From Bacteroidota bacterium (GTDB taxonomy: Bacteria > Bacteroidota > Bacteroidia > B-17B0 > Aurantibacillaceae), in NCBI GenBank assembly GCA_013298715.1, contig JAAFIQ010000030.1:1-33394 (forward strand): a DNA stretch of 33,394 nucleotides, in the 5' to 3' direction. This document shows positions 24,447-33,394 of the stretch, piece after piece. The position numbers and the translations under genes are program-made. Under the pieces are notes generated by a model that ran no database searches, was not told where the DNA came from, and saw only the letters and a list, made by a program, of their open reading frames with translations. Positions within the stretch are counted from its first letter, which is position 1, and the number at the start of each line of letters is the position of its first letter.

Positions 24447-26366
24447 ATGATTCGGTTTTTCATTTTATTTTTTTTCTTCCTTTTATTTAGCATCTCCGCG
24501 CAGGAGTCTTTAATTTTGAAAAAGTATAATTTTTTAAAAAACACTCCGCTTAATTTAGAAGCTAAAGGAGATTCAATTTATAATTTGTTAGTAAGTGCCT
24601 TATCTAAAAAAGAAACTGGACTTGATTCTTTAAGTAAAGATTTCTTTAGATATAGTGAAAAACAAAATAATAAAACGCTTCTTGCCTACGCAAATTTGTT
24701 TCAAGCCAGAATTGATAAAGCGAATGACGATTTAACCTCAGGAATTACAAATGTATTAAAAGGAATAGATTTGCTTGACACACTTAAACAACGAAAAGAT
24801 CTTTGTTCTGCATATCAATTGCTGGCAGGATTTTATACCAAATCAAACAATTTTCAATTAGCATCTGCCCCAACTCTAAAGGCATTAAAAATTGCTGAAG
24901 AACTTAATAATAACACTTTACTTTTTGATTCTTATAACGCTATTGGAATTGGTTATATAATAGAAAAGAAGTTTAAGGATGCCCAGCAGTTTTATAGGAA
25001 AGCTTTAAGTGTAGCAGTTAAAAGCAATAATGACCGCCAACTAACCCGTATATACACAAACATTGGAATAGCTTTTCGTAATCAAAAAAAATGGGACAGT
25101 GCCTTGTTTTATCACACCAAATCCTTACAACTTGCAAAAAAAACAAACGAAACTTATAATATAGCCTTCGCTTTAAACGATATTGGAGTGGTTTACCTTA
25201 ATCTTGAGGAATACGACAAAGCGTTAAACTATCTGCTTCAATCAGCCAGTATGAGAGAGGTAGAAGGTGAAAAATACGAATTAGGATTTACCTATAATTT
25301 TATTGCTGAATGCTACATAAATATTGCGAAATATAACGAGTGCGAAAATTTTGTTCGTAAAGCAATTCAGATTTCCTACTCAAGCAAAAATGTAAGGCAA
25401 CGCTACGAGTCATACGAATATATGAGTGTTTTAAATCAGTTGCAAAATCGTTATGACTCAGCGTACTTTTACACGCAAAAGTACACATTTCTTAAAGATT
25501 CATTTCAAAGGGCTAGAAATAATTTTTCAACCGATGCTTTAGTTGCTTCATATAAATTTGACGAGAAAGAAAAAGAAATTAGGTTATTAAATGAAACGGC
25601 TAAAAATCAACAATTAAAAATTCAAAAACAGCAACTTTATTTAACATCCATTGCAATAGGAATAATTTTAATTGTAATTATTTTAGTTTTGATTATCAGA
25701 ACTCGGCAACAAAAATCAGCTAAGATTTTATTAGAATCCAAATTAAAGGAAGAAGCCGTTAAGCGAGAAGCAAACCAAAAGTTACAGGCAGAAAAGGAAC
25801 GCATCTCTCGCGATTTGCACGATAATGTTGGCGGTCAATTATCTTATATTTTGTATTCCATTGATGGAATTGAAGAGAATGATGCTACAAAACGATTAGA
25901 GCTAAAAACGAGTATTAATGAATCAGTGCGTGGCGTTATACAAAATTTAAGAGAAACCATTTGGGCAATTAACGATGAAAAACTTACATTAAATGATTTA
26001 TCTGATAAATTAAAAGTATACGCTAGGGCAATGTTTAAGCACACGTCGGTTAAATTAAACTTTAAAGAAAACATTCAACAAATTGTGTTTTATAATTCCT
26101 TAACAGGACTTAACCTTTACCGCATTTGCCAAGAGATTTTAAATAACGCTTTTAAATATTCACAAGCCTCACAAATTTTAATTGAGATTTCTTCAAGTGA
26201 AAAAACTACCATTGTGATTTCAGATAACGGTGTAGGATTTGATGCTAGTAATGTAAAGGAAGGTTTTGGGCTAAATAATATTAAAAAAAGTGCACACGAA
26301 ATAGAAGCTAACGTTAGCGTTGTTGCAAAACCTAACAAAGGCGTAAGTATCACCCTTGTAGTATAA
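24447..26366 (+). CDS. TPR-sensor histidine kinase (HisKA_3/NarX type)
   Basis: A 639-residue two-component sensor. A signal peptide (1-18) is followed by a periplasmic TPR array (about 75-350, with units such as YNAIGIGYIIEKKFKDAQQFYRKAL), a coiled segment, one membrane helix (398-417), a cytoplasmic coiled coil (420-450), the dimerisation/phosphoacceptor box ERISRDLHDNVGGQLS with His458, and an HATPase domain with N567 (EILNNAFKY), the G1 box SDNGVGFD (592-599, Asp593) and GFGLNNIKKSA. This is the class found with LuxR-type regulators, and such a regulator follows 39 bp downstream. The signal sensed is unknown. Confidence 0.93.
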   Translation: MIRFFILFFFFLLFSISAQESLILKKYNFLKNTPLNLEAKGDSIYNLLVSALSKKETGLDSLSKDFFRYSEKQNNKTLLAYANLFQARIDKANDDLTSGITNVLKGIDLLDTLKQRKDLCSAYQLLAGFYTKSNNFQLASAPTLKALKIAEELNNNTLLFDSYNAIGIGYIIEKKFKDAQQFYRKALSVAVKSNNDRQLTRIYTNIGIAFRNQKKWDSALFYHTKSLQLAKKTNETYNIAFALNDIGVVYLNLEEYDKALNYLLQSASMREVEGEKYELGFTYNFIAECYINIAKYNECENFVRKAIQISYSSKNVRQRYESYEYMSVLNQLQNRYDSAYFYTQKYTFLKDSFQRARNNFSTDALVASYKFDEKEKEIRLLNETAKNQQLKIQKQQLYLTSIAIGIILIVIILVLIIRTRQQKSAKILLESKLKEEAVKREANQKLQAEKERISRDLHDNVGGQLSYILYSIDGIEENDATKRLELKTSINESVRGVIQNLRETIWAINDEKLTLNDLSDKLKVYARAMFKHTSVKLNFKENIQQIVFYNSLTGLNLYRICQEILNNAFKYSQASQILIEISSSEKTTIVISDNGVGFDASNVKEGFGLNNIKKSAHEIEANVSVVAKPNKGVSITLVV

Positions 26367-26405
26367 TTGTACTATGGTTATTAACTTTATTGTAAAGTAA
26401 TTTTG

Positions 26406-27077
26406 ATGAAAAAAAAGAATATGACATACGTAGCAATTGTTGATGATAAACAAGCTTTAAGAACTGCACTAAAGGATAGATTAAATAGTTTTTCGAACTA
26501 TGAAGTATTATTTACTGCTGAAAACGGGAAAGATTTTTTAGATAAAATGGCCGAGTCGCGGAAAGCAATTGAGCCAGATGTGGTGTTGATGGATATTGAT
26601 ATGCCAGTTATGAATGGAATAGAGGCAGTAGCTGAAGGTAAAGTAAGATTTCCTTTATCAAAATACCTTATGCTTACTGTTTTTGATGAAGACGATAAAA
26701 TATTTAATGCCATAAAAGTAGGTGCAGATGGTTATTTGTTAAAAGACGAACCGGTGGATAAAATTAAAGAAGCAATTATTAATTTATTGAATGAAGAAGG
26801 TGCCCCAATGAGTCCCAGCATTGCAAGAAGAGCTTTCAATTTATTAATGAACGCGAAGGTTGATATAGACGCAAAAGCAAGCGATACTCCTATAGAATAC
26901 AATTTAACTGAGCGCGAAAAAGAAATTCTTTTAAAGTTGATTGATGGCTTGGAGTATAAAGAAATAGCTCAGGAGTTGGACTCAAGCCCAAATACAATTC
27001 GTAACCACGTTACAAAAATTTATAAAAAATTACACGTAACCTCAAGAGCGCAAGCCATGAAGTTGTTTAAGAAGTAG
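26406..27077 (+). CDS. LuxR/NarL-type response regulator
   Basis: The product (about 223 residues from ATG 26406; TTG 26403 just before it is unlikely, ATG 26421 is an alternative) has a receiver domain and a LuxR-type helix-turn-helix. The acidic pair is in IVDDK, the phospho-acceptor Asp is in VVLMDIDMP (codon 64 counted from 26403), the Thr is in LMLTVFD and the Lys in YLLKDEP. The DNA-binding part is about 165-220 (LTEREKEILLKLIDGLEYKEIAQEL ... NTIRNHVTKIYKKLHV). It pairs with the upstream histidine kinase. Targets are unknown. Confidence 0.93.
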   Translation: MKKKNMTYVAIVDDKQALRTALKDRLNSFSNYEVLFTAENGKDFLDKMAESRKAIEPDVVLMDIDMPVMNGIEAVAEGKVRFPLSKYLMLTVFDEDDKIFNAIKVGADGYLLKDEPVDKIKEAIINLLNEEGAPMSPSIARRAFNLLMNAKVDIDAKASDTPIEYNLTEREKEILLKLIDGLEYKEIAQELDSSPNTIRNHVTKIYKKLHVTSRAQAMKLFKK

Positions 27078-27114
27078 TAAATTAGCACCGAAGAAATTCG
27101 ATTCTAAAATTTAT

Positions 27115-27912
27115 ATGGTTAAATTACTGATTACTCTTTGTGTCTTAAATCTTATCAGCTTTGGGCAAACCATAGATAAAAAGATTGTTAAAACAACCAT
27201 AAGGTACTCTTTGATTGATAGTAATAAAAGAGTATTTGATGGTATTACCTACTACTTCCCCAACGGAAAACCTAAAAGAAAAATAGAATTATTTATAAAT
27301 GGAGATACTGCTGTTAAAGCTAATTATACCGAAATTAATGATAGTGTTTACAAGGAAGATTATTGGTCGAATACTACAGTGCTATACATTACTACAAATA
27401 CAAACTTTTACAAAACAGGGAGTACTTTATTAAAACGAATTAAAGCTAAAGACAATAATAATATATTTTTTACGTATGATAAGAATAATAATTTAATAAG
27501 GAAGAGCGTTAACGACGAATTGAACGACCCCTACGATTATTATGATTATTGTTACAATGTCGATAATTTATTAATCAGTGAAACGGATTATTATATCTTG
27601 GTGAGTTACAGTTCTAAACCAAGAGTTAAATTAGATACAAGTGCACACAACCTTTACACTTATACCTTTTTTAGTAACGGAAAAGTAAAATCACGATTAA
27701 AAACTCAAGTTCAAGAAAGACAGGATTATAGAGATTATTATAAAAATAAATTAGGGAAAACAGAATCAATAATTAAAGTTAAACACTTTCCAATAAATAG
27801 AAAAAGAGAATTATTAATATATAACGAAGCTGGAGAAATCATAAAACAAACAATATATAGTAAGAATGGGCAAATATTTTCTAACCAAAGTTTTGAATAC
27901 GAATATTATTAA
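27115..27912 (+). CDS. Exported protein of unknown function with MORN/YD-like motifs
   Basis: The 265-residue product has a signal peptide (residues 1-18, ending SFG-Q). Repeated short phrases such as YYFPNGKPKRKIE, FFTYDKNNNLIRKS, TFFSNGKVKSRLK and IYNEAGEIIKQTIYSKNGQ resemble the MORN-like or YD-like repeats of Bacteroidota proteins annotated as YwqK-type. No enzyme motif is seen. It lies 37 bp after the regulator gene and converges with the next gene 6 bp away. Confidence 0.65.
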   Translation: MVKLLITLCVLNLISFGQTIDKKIVKTTIRYSLIDSNKRVFDGITYYFPNGKPKRKIELFINGDTAVKANYTEINDSVYKEDYWSNTTVLYITTNTNFYKTGSTLLKRIKAKDNNNIFFTYDKNNNLIRKSVNDELNDPYDYYDYCYNVDNLLISETDYYILVSYSSKPRVKLDTSAHNLYTYTFFSNGKVKSRLKTQVQERQDYRDYYKNKLGKTESIIKVKHFPINRKRELLIYNEAGEIIKQTIYSKNGQIFSNQSFEYEYY

Positions 27913-27918
27913 CGGTTT

Positions 27919-29211
27919 CTAAAACGAAAAATCATCTTCGCCCTCTTTATCAAAGCCCAAGTTTATTTTAGAAATTCGAATAAAGTAGTTTCTATATGGT
28001 CCAATTAAGTACCCTATAAAAAATAATAGCATTCCACTATAAACCATAAAATTATATTTCAGGAGCAATAACAAGGCTAAGGCACTAATTCCAAAATAAA
28101 TTGGCGTTAAAATTTTATCTCTTTTCGAAAATAAGCGCCTATAAAATAGAGCAGCTGCAATAATACTTAGATGCAGCAAGCCCCAAAAAATAGAGTGTGA
28201 AAGGTTACTTCTAAAAACTAAATCGGCTATAAAAGCGCATGTAACTATAAAAACGTTAGCATAAATTGTTGCGAGTATAGCTTTTCTGCCAATGAACATG
28301 GTTTCGCGAATAGTTTTTTGCATACGCCAAACTAAAAAAGTAGACATAAAGCCACGTATGAAAAGATAAAATATAAAAAAGGTAGTTACATAATTTGCGG
28401 TTGTTGCCCACACTTGGTTTAGGTTGGTGCATAAAACAATTAGCTGAATCAAGGTTGCAATACAGCCAATTATTATGGTTAGTTTTTGTAGAAATTTTAT
28501 AACAGTTGGTCTAAAAAATAATCCCGATACAAATCCATGATGCGCCATAAGGTAGGTGTAGCGTATGTTTACATCATCAGGTCTATTTATCAAACAAAAC
28601 TGCATGGCATCACGGCTTTTTTCATACTCGCAAAAATCGTAATAAATGTAAGCCCTAAGCATGTGTATGCGCGAACTGCCTGGGTCTTGTCTTAGCGCTT
28701 CCTCAATACCTTCACGGGCTTCTTCTATAAATCCTAACTGACATTTGCAATAAGCAATTTCAGCATGCACTATAGGATTATCTGCATCCAGTTCTAAAGC
28801 TTCATCAAAATAAACAAGCGCTTTTTCAAACTGCCGCTCTTGCGAGAGTAACTCCCCTGCAAATTCTCGGTACCTAATATTGTTTGGACGCAGCTCAATA
28901 GCTTTTTTAATCAATTCTAACGAACGCTCTGCGTTTTTATGTGAATTGGTGGCATTGGCGTGCGATACCATAAAATAATAAAAGCCGTTATCTGGCTCCA
29001 TTGCCAGCGCTCGTTCCATGATAACAAAGCCAGAAGAATCGTCCATTTTGCAATATGAGAGTCCATTAAACATTAAGGCGTAAGAAAACTCAGGATCACT
29101 TGCCAACAACTCCGCAGTGTATTTGCGTAAATCGAGATAACGGCCTTGGTTCGCCAGTTGTTCAATCCGCTTCTTTTTTGCTTGGTAGCTTAGTTCGCTA
29201 TTATCGTTCAT
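27919..29211 (-). CDS. TPR protein with C-terminal membrane helices
   Basis: A 430-residue protein without a signal peptide. Residues 1-225 form a TPR array (RYLDLRKYTAELLASDPEFSYALMFNGLSY, FEKALVYFDEALELDADNP, AREGIEEALRQDPGSSRIHMLRAYIYYDF). About six membrane helices follow (about 243-405), and the tail is acidic (GFDKEGEDDFSF). The TPR part should face the cytoplasm. The gene shares its strand and TPR theme with the TPR-AAA ATPase gene beyond the kinase-like gene, suggesting they once were adjacent. I do not recognise a named family. Confidence 0.75.
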   Translation of the reverse strand: MNDNSELSYQAKKKRIEQLANQGRYLDLRKYTAELLASDPEFSYALMFNGLSYCKMDDSSGFVIMERALAMEPDNGFYYFMVSHANATNSHKNAERSLELIKKAIELRPNNIRYREFAGELLSQERQFEKALVYFDEALELDADNPIVHAEIAYCKCQLGFIEEAREGIEEALRQDPGSSRIHMLRAYIYYDFCEYEKSRDAMQFCLINRPDDVNIRYTYLMAHHGFVSGLFFRPTVIKFLQKLTIIIGCIATLIQLIVLCTNLNQVWATTANYVTTFFIFYLFIRGFMSTFLVWRMQKTIRETMFIGRKAILATIYANVFIVTCAFIADLVFRSNLSHSIFWGLLHLSIIAAALFYRRLFSKRDKILTPIYFGISALALLLLLKYNFMVYSGMLLFFIGYLIGPYRNYFIRISKINLGFDKEGEDDFSF

Positions 29212-29393
29212 GATTTTTGACTTTATTTATCTGTAAGAATTACAATTAGCTGGCAATACTAATTTAAATATACAAAAGTTTTACTCATACTTTATAGATT
29301 CTGCTGGTAAGTTTTATATGAAGGGATTCTGAAATGAATTTACATTGTTTTTACTACTACTTTTTGCTATATTAATTTTAATAAAAAAAATAG

Positions 29394-29401
29394 TATCTTT
29401 A
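29394..29401 (+). promoter_or_regulatory. Candidate -7 box of the kinase-like gene
   Basis: TATCTTTA matches seven of eight positions of TAnnTTTG and ends six bases before the ATG at 29407. The nearest TTTG upstream (29363-29366) is 27 bp away, longer than usual, so this is tentative. Confidence 0.3.
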
Positions 29402-29406
29402 CTTAA

Positions 29407-30045
29407 ATGTCTATTAAATATGAATTACAAAGTATCATTTCAGGAAATGGAGAAGTTAGGCATGGAAAAACTATCCAAACAATTATCAATTACCTTAGAG
29501 GAAAAAAGACGTCAATTTCGGGATTTGAAGAAGCGAAGTTCAATAAAGAGCAAGAAACAAAGATCCTGATTGATTTTATAAATTCTAATTCTCTTTGGTT
29601 TAAAAATTTAGGTGAGTCTAAATACATAGGAGAAGGAGCGGAACAAAGAATCTATGAATTTATCGATCCAATATTTGTTCTGTAGTTAAATGATTCTATA
29701 TTTTATGAATTTTGGAAGGATTATTTTAAGAGTCTTTTATTACATAACTATTTTTTTCCTCAATTGGCCTATGAATTTATGGGTTTTTATAAATCAGATA
29801 AATTATATGCAACTGTAAAACAACCTTACGTTAAATCTACAGAAACTACTAATCTTGATAATGTTAAAGAATTTTTATCAGCTAATGGTTTTATAAATAA
29901 AAAAGACAACGATTACTTTCACCCTGATATTGGAATAATTTTAGAGGATTTACATGACGAGAATGTATTAACTGAAGAGGGCACTCTACAATTTATTGAT
30001 ACTGTATTTTATTTAATGCCATCATTTTATAACAACGACTTATAA
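29407..30045 (+). pseudogene. Kinase-fold (polyvalent protein kinase-like) gene with in-frame TAG
   Basis: The reading frame from ATG 29407 to 30045 is open for 212 codons except for TAG at codon 93 (29683-29685). Before the stop is a glycine-rich-loop-like segment (YIGEGAEQRIYEF) and IFVL; after it, without frame change, comes LNDSIFYEFWKDYF and LLLHNYFFPQLAYEFMGF. Further on, EDLHDENVL (Asp181, Asn186) fits a kinase catalytic loop and FIDT (Asp198) the DFG place. By this alignment the TAG replaces the ATP-binding beta-3 Lys (VLK); AAG to TAG is one base change. Similar kinase-fold proteins occur in phage and mobile contexts as polyvalent protein kinase domains; that family name is from memory. 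Options are decay, readthrough or a sequence error. Confidence 0.65.
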
Positions 30046-30131
30046 TTTTTATCTGATTCTTAAAAACACCGATGTTATAAGAAGGATTGATTTTTTTTAG
30101 TAAAGATTTATTTCTAAAAATAAAATTCACA

Positions 30132-31466
30132 TTACTTCATAATTTTTAAATACGCTAATATATCGTCGTAAACACCAGAGTTGTTAGAGTAAACGGCGTA
30201 ATTCTTAGCTGTCATAAACCATTCTACAGTGCTAGGTTTAATGGTGCGGGCAGCCTTTATCAAGTCGTTTGTGTTAATGGGGAAAATTTCACCTTTTTCC
30301 ATAGCTTCACGTAATTTTTCTTCTACGGCTGTATCAACAACTGCTTTAATATCAGCACCAGAAAAATCTTTCATATAAGGTACAATTTTTACAACATCAA
30401 TATCAGTAGTCGGTTTTCCTCTTAAATGAAGTCGGATAATTTCTGCTTTCGCCTCATCGTCTGGTGGTGGCACAAATACAATTTTATCAAAGCGCCCTGG
30501 CCTTCTAAATGCAGCATCTAAATACCAAGGTACATTGGTGGCTCCCATAACTAGTATACCTTCGTTGTTAGCACTCACGCCATCCATTTCAGATAAGAAC
30601 TGATTTATAACATGCCTTCCCGCCGAGCTTTTCATATCACTTCTGCTCGCACCCAACGCATCTACTTCGTCAAAAAAAAGTACGCAGGGTTTGTGTTTAC
30701 GGGCAGTTTCAAAAAGTTCGTGTAAATTTTTTTCACTTTGCCCAATGTACATGTTCATTATATCATTAATGCCTACCGAAATAAATTTAGATTTTATTTG
30801 CCCGGCTGTAGCCCTCGCTAAATAAGTCTTTCCGCAACCTGGGGGGCCGTATAATAAGACACCACCTCCTGCTTTTTTTCCATAGGCATCAAACAATTTT
30901 TTATTTTCTTGGGGTAAAATTATTTTAATTCGAATATCGTCTTTCACTTTTTTCATACCACCCACATCGCTAAAATCCATGTCGGGTTTTTCCATTAAAC
31001 CAAATTTATCTTTGCTGTGCTCTAATTCTGATTCTTTTTCTGTGCTTGATGAATTCTCTGTTTCAGCCTGACTCACCCTCACAATTTTTTCAAGTTCATC
31101 TACCTCAATTGAATCATCAATTGATTTGGCTTTCATGTAAAATCGTGCGGCTTTTTCTAGTTCATTATCTTTAAGCAAAGCCTTCGCGTATAAAACCAAG
31201 GCATCAACATCCTCTTTTGCATTTACTAATTCTTCAGCAATTAAAAGTGCTGCACCATAGCTACCACGGTTAAAATAAGCCTGAGCTAATAAAAATTTGC
31301 TTTTAAAGTTATGAGGGTCAATCTCAAGATTACCTTGCAAAATACGTTCAGCTTCATCTCCTAAGCTTTTTTCTATCAGAGCTTCAGCAAGCATAATTCT
31401 TAGGGGGATATTTGTTGGAGAAAGCGCCACGGCTTCCTTAAGATTGTTAATATGTTCAGTATTCAT
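30132..31466 (-). CDS. TPR-AAA+ ATPase (Cdc48/katanin-like AAA module)
   Basis: A 444-residue protein: TPR repeats at about 5-115, a charged linker (130-160) and one AAA module (165-410). It shows DVGGMKKVKDDI before Walker A GPPGCGKT (207-214), a pore-loop-like MYIG (239-242), Walker B LFFDEVD (263-269), sensor 1 ATNVPWYLD with N311, arginine fingers in FRRPGRFD (320-327) and a C-terminal helical lid. The presence of an aromatic pore loop suggests substrate threading or remodelling. No protease domain is fused. The TPR part may select clients. The upstream region (31467-31599) is shared with the divergent secreted-protein gene. Confidence 0.88.
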   Translation of the reverse strand: MNTEHINNLKEAVALSPTNIPLRIMLAEALIEKSLGDEAERILQGNLEIDPHNFKSKFLLAQAYFNRGSYGAALLIAEELVNAKEDVDALVLYAKALLKDNELEKAARFYMKAKSIDDSIEVDELEKIVRVSQAETENSSSTEKESELEHSKDKFGLMEKPDMDFSDVGGMKKVKDDIRIKIILPQENKKLFDAYGKKAGGGVLLYGPPGCGKTYLARATAGQIKSKFISVGINDIMNMYIGQSEKNLHELFETARKHKPCVLFFDEVDALGASRSDMKSSAGRHVINQFLSEMDGVSANNEGILVMGATNVPWYLDAAFRRPGRFDKIVFVPPPDDEAKAEIIRLHLRGKPTTDIDVVKIVPYMKDFSGADIKAVVDTAVEEKLREAMEKGEIFPINTNDLIKAARTIKPSTVEWFMTAKNYAVYSNNSGVYDDILAYLKIMK

Positions 31467-31604
31467 GTGCTAAAATAAACAAGAAAATTAATTTATTTAG
31501 TTGGTAATTCAAAATAGTAAAAATTACAATTTTAATTTTTTACCACTTATACAAAAACCAATACCACTTATTTGGCTCCATTATGCTTTTTAACTTTTTA
31601 TGGT

Positions 31605-31612
31605 TAAATTTG
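31605..31612 (+). promoter_or_regulatory. Candidate -7 box before the 3' partial gene
   Basis: TAAATTTG is an exact TAnnTTTG match. It lies 11 bp before ATG 31624, which supports that start over the in-frame ATG at 31600. No good -33 element is seen at normal spacing (TTTG 31571-31574 is 30 bp away). Confidence 0.35.
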
Positions 31613-31623
31613 TTTTACAAGTA

Positions 31624-33394
31624 ATGCGTTATTTTTTAGCAATTATATTTCTTTTGGCAGTAAAGCTCAGTGTCGGGCAAGGCGGGCAAAATGTTATTAA
31701 ACGGTTAAACAGCACAGGCTCCGATTGGGGTAAAAAAATACATTACGATGCTACTGATAATACATTGATTTCACTTGTAGTTCAAAATTTGTTCATTGGT
31801 AGTTCTAAGTATTTCCTTGTGAAATTAGATACCTGTTTAAATGTAATTTGGAAAAAAGATATTTCAAATTATAGCGGTCAGGCTATTTTTACAAATCTTT
31901 CTATTTATAATGGGGTTTATTCAGTTTATACGTCAATAAAAAACGGTACAAATTTTAATAGCCTAGTTGTGGTTAATTTTAATCAGAGTGGTAACATCAC
32001 AACCACATCGCAAAGTATTTATACCAGTACAATCAATATTAATTCTGGAATTGCTGGCGTTAAAAGATTAGCAAACGGCGAACATGTATTAACTGGAGTA
32101 TCAAGTAAAAATGGTTCGCAAGACGGTGTATGGATTTTAAAACTTGATGTTAATTTTAACGTGCTTTGGAGTAAAATAAATCACCTGAATCCTTCAAACT
32201 CCCGGCAATACGGTGTTGCAGTAGATTGTAATGCAAATGACGAATGTTTTTTTACAGGGTGGGCCAGCGGTACAAACTCACCCGCGAATGACGATTTTTA
32301 TGTAATTAAAACAGATGCGAATGGTACAATTTTATGGGCAAAAAATTATGGCGCTACTTTACCTGAGTATAGTAGGGCCTGTATGACAACCCCTGATGGC
32401 GGCGTTATTGTTGCAGGGCATCAAGGGGTTTCTGCATCAAGTACAAATAATAACAACTGTATGATAAAATTGGATGCCAATGGAAATATTGTTTGGAGCA
32501 AGTTATATTCTGGCTTCGATTTTCACGATGAGTGTATGTTAACTTTACCTAATGGCAATATTTTAGGTTATGGTTGTATTGAGATTCAAGCTAATAATTA
32601 TAAATCGTCTATTGCTGAGTTCAACCCAATTACAGGAAATATTATACAAAATAAAGTTGTTAATTATGGAACAACGGTAAGTGGTTTTTCAGGAGCCACC
32701 ATATTTAATAATAAACTGTTTACTGTAGGTATTGGTGGCTCAAATTGGTCTAGCACCATGAAAACATTCTATACAAAATCTACACTCAGTGATTTATTCA
32801 CATTGAATTCGTGTTCTGTTACAGCACCTGCCATAACAGTTACCAATTATACTTGTACTATTAAAGATGCAAATTATTTTTCAAGCGACTACCACACTTT
32901 ACCACCACCAGTAGTTACCTCCACTTTATCCAACCAAACCAACACGTTGGTATGTGGTAATGCAATAAACACCCAATTCAACCTCCCCACTAGCTTGTGT
33001 TTAAATAAATGTATTAGCTTACGCGATTCTTCATTAACTAATCCACTTAGTTGGAATTGGACTATTATTGGCCCAGGGGGCTTTACCACTTACCAAACGC
33101 CCACTGTAAATTCAGTTTGTTTTAATACAGCTGGGGTGTATCAAATAAAATTAAAAACATCAAATTGCATTAGTGTAGATTCAGTAATAAAAACACTATT
33201 TGTAATTGGTCCTGCTATGGTGCCTGTTGTAACCAGTAGCCCCAGTTGTGTAACAGGTAGTTTAAGTATTACAGCCCCAGTAGCTTTAACCTATACGTGG
33301 GTAGGGCCAAACAATTATGAAGCTAACACACAATCTGTTTTTTTAAACCCACTAGAGTTTAATATGAGCGGCGTATATTCAGTTACTACCACTT
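31624..33394 (+). CDS. Large secreted protein, probable T9SS client, truncated by window end
   Basis: The frame is open from ATG 31624 to the end of the window (590 codons, no stop). An in-frame ATG at 31600 is a less likely start. A signal peptide (MRYFLAIIFLLAVKLSVGQ) precedes a region of repeated beta-propeller-like units (about 30-390) with phrases such as GVWILKLDVNFNVLWSK, DFYVIKTDANGTILWAKNYG and CMIKLDANGNIVWSKLYSG, typical of Bacteroidota secreted proteins with propeller-type (delta-60-like) repeats. Ig/PKD-like units with paired Cys follow (LSWNWTIIGPGGFTT; LTYTWVGPNNYEANTQS). A C-terminal sorting domain would be expected beyond the window but cannot be seen. Confidence 0.8.
   Translation, partial: MRYFLAIIFLLAVKLSVGQGGQNVIKRLNSTGSDWGKKIHYDATDNTLISLVVQNLFIGSSKYFLVKLDTCLNVIWKKDISNYSGQAIFTNLSIYNGVYSVYTSIKNGTNFNSLVVVNFNQSGNITTTSQSIYTSTININSGIAGVKRLANGEHVLTGVSSKNGSQDGVWILKLDVNFNVLWSKINHLNPSNSRQYGVAVDCNANDECFFTGWASGTNSPANDDFYVIKTDANGTILWAKNYGATLPEYSRACMTTPDGGVIVAGHQGVSASSTNNNNCMIKLDANGNIVWSKLYSGFDFHDECMLTLPNGNILGYGCIEIQANNYKSSIAEFNPITGNIIQNKVVNYGTTVSGFSGATIFNNKLFTVGIGGSNWSSTMKTFYTKSTLSDLFTLNSCSVTAPAITVTNYTCTIKDANYFSSDYHTLPPPVVTSTLSNQTNTLVCGNAINTQFNLPTSLCLNKCISLRDSSLTNPLSWNWTIIGPGGFTTYQTPTVNSVCFNTAGVYQIKLKTSNCISVDSVIKTLFVIGPAMVPVVTSSPSCVTGSLSITAPVALTYTWVGPNNYEANTQSVFLNPLEFNMSGVYSVTTT

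Noticed and set aside
32889-33089. Minus-strand frame of 66 codons near the window end
   Set aside because: It lies opposite the long open frame of the partial secreted-protein gene, which has a signal peptide and repeat structure.

Overview
The window is bacterial and almost certainly from a Bacteroidota genome (a gliding, type IX secretion lineage; I cannot fix the order). It is AT-rich, has A-rich leaders in place of Shine-Dalgarno sites and several -7 boxes matching the Bacteroidota TAnnTTTG consensus. It carries many T9SS products: one type B (gliding-associated) and three type A C-terminal sorting domains, SprB repeats, and a PorP/SprF protein. No rRNA, tRNA, CRISPR array, insertion sequence or phage gene was seen.

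Layout. (1) 1-5374: a promoter region with palindromes, a large SprB-like adhesin gene read as one gene broken by an in-frame stop and by a frameshift, then its PorP/SprF-OmpA partner. (2) 5433-8077: a divergent housekeeping pair, recX plus a non-canonical SDR on the minus strand and an RsmF/NOL1-type rRNA methyltransferase on the plus strand; recX and the methyltransferase both lack ATG starts. (3) 8363-13748: a 1776-residue beta-helix/Ig-like T9SS protein with a terminator. (4) 13750-14700: an accessory stretch with the second copy of a dispersed repeat and a 600-bp unit that looks like an integron-type gene cassette (small membrane-protein gene whose stop codon lies in a long palindrome). 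(5) 14728-17944: a secreted M43 metalloprotease downstream of an SPFH protein. (6) 17981-21640: an exported TPR protein, phosphatidylserine decarboxylase, and an exported glutathione peroxidase/thioredoxin-fold pair. (7) 21819-24242: a lipoprotein, an outer-membrane barrel and a LamG-type T9SS protein. (8) 24447-27912: a TPR-sensor histidine kinase, its LuxR-type regulator and an exported unknown. (9) 27919-31466: two minus-strand TPR proteins, one with membrane helices and one with an AAA+ ATPase domain, separated by a plus-strand kinase-like gene broken by a TAG exactly where the ATP-binding lysine should be. (10) 31624-33394: the start of another large secreted protein that runs off the window.

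Working together: the adhesin, PorP-OmpA, beta-helix protein, metalloprotease, LamG protein and the partial 3' gene are all cell-surface or secreted clients or parts of T9SS. The most unusual items are the cassette-like unit at 14072-14672, the doubly broken adhesin, the kinase-like gene broken at its key lysine, and the two-copy palindromic repeat. All functional statements rest on motif recognition by eye; no database search was run.
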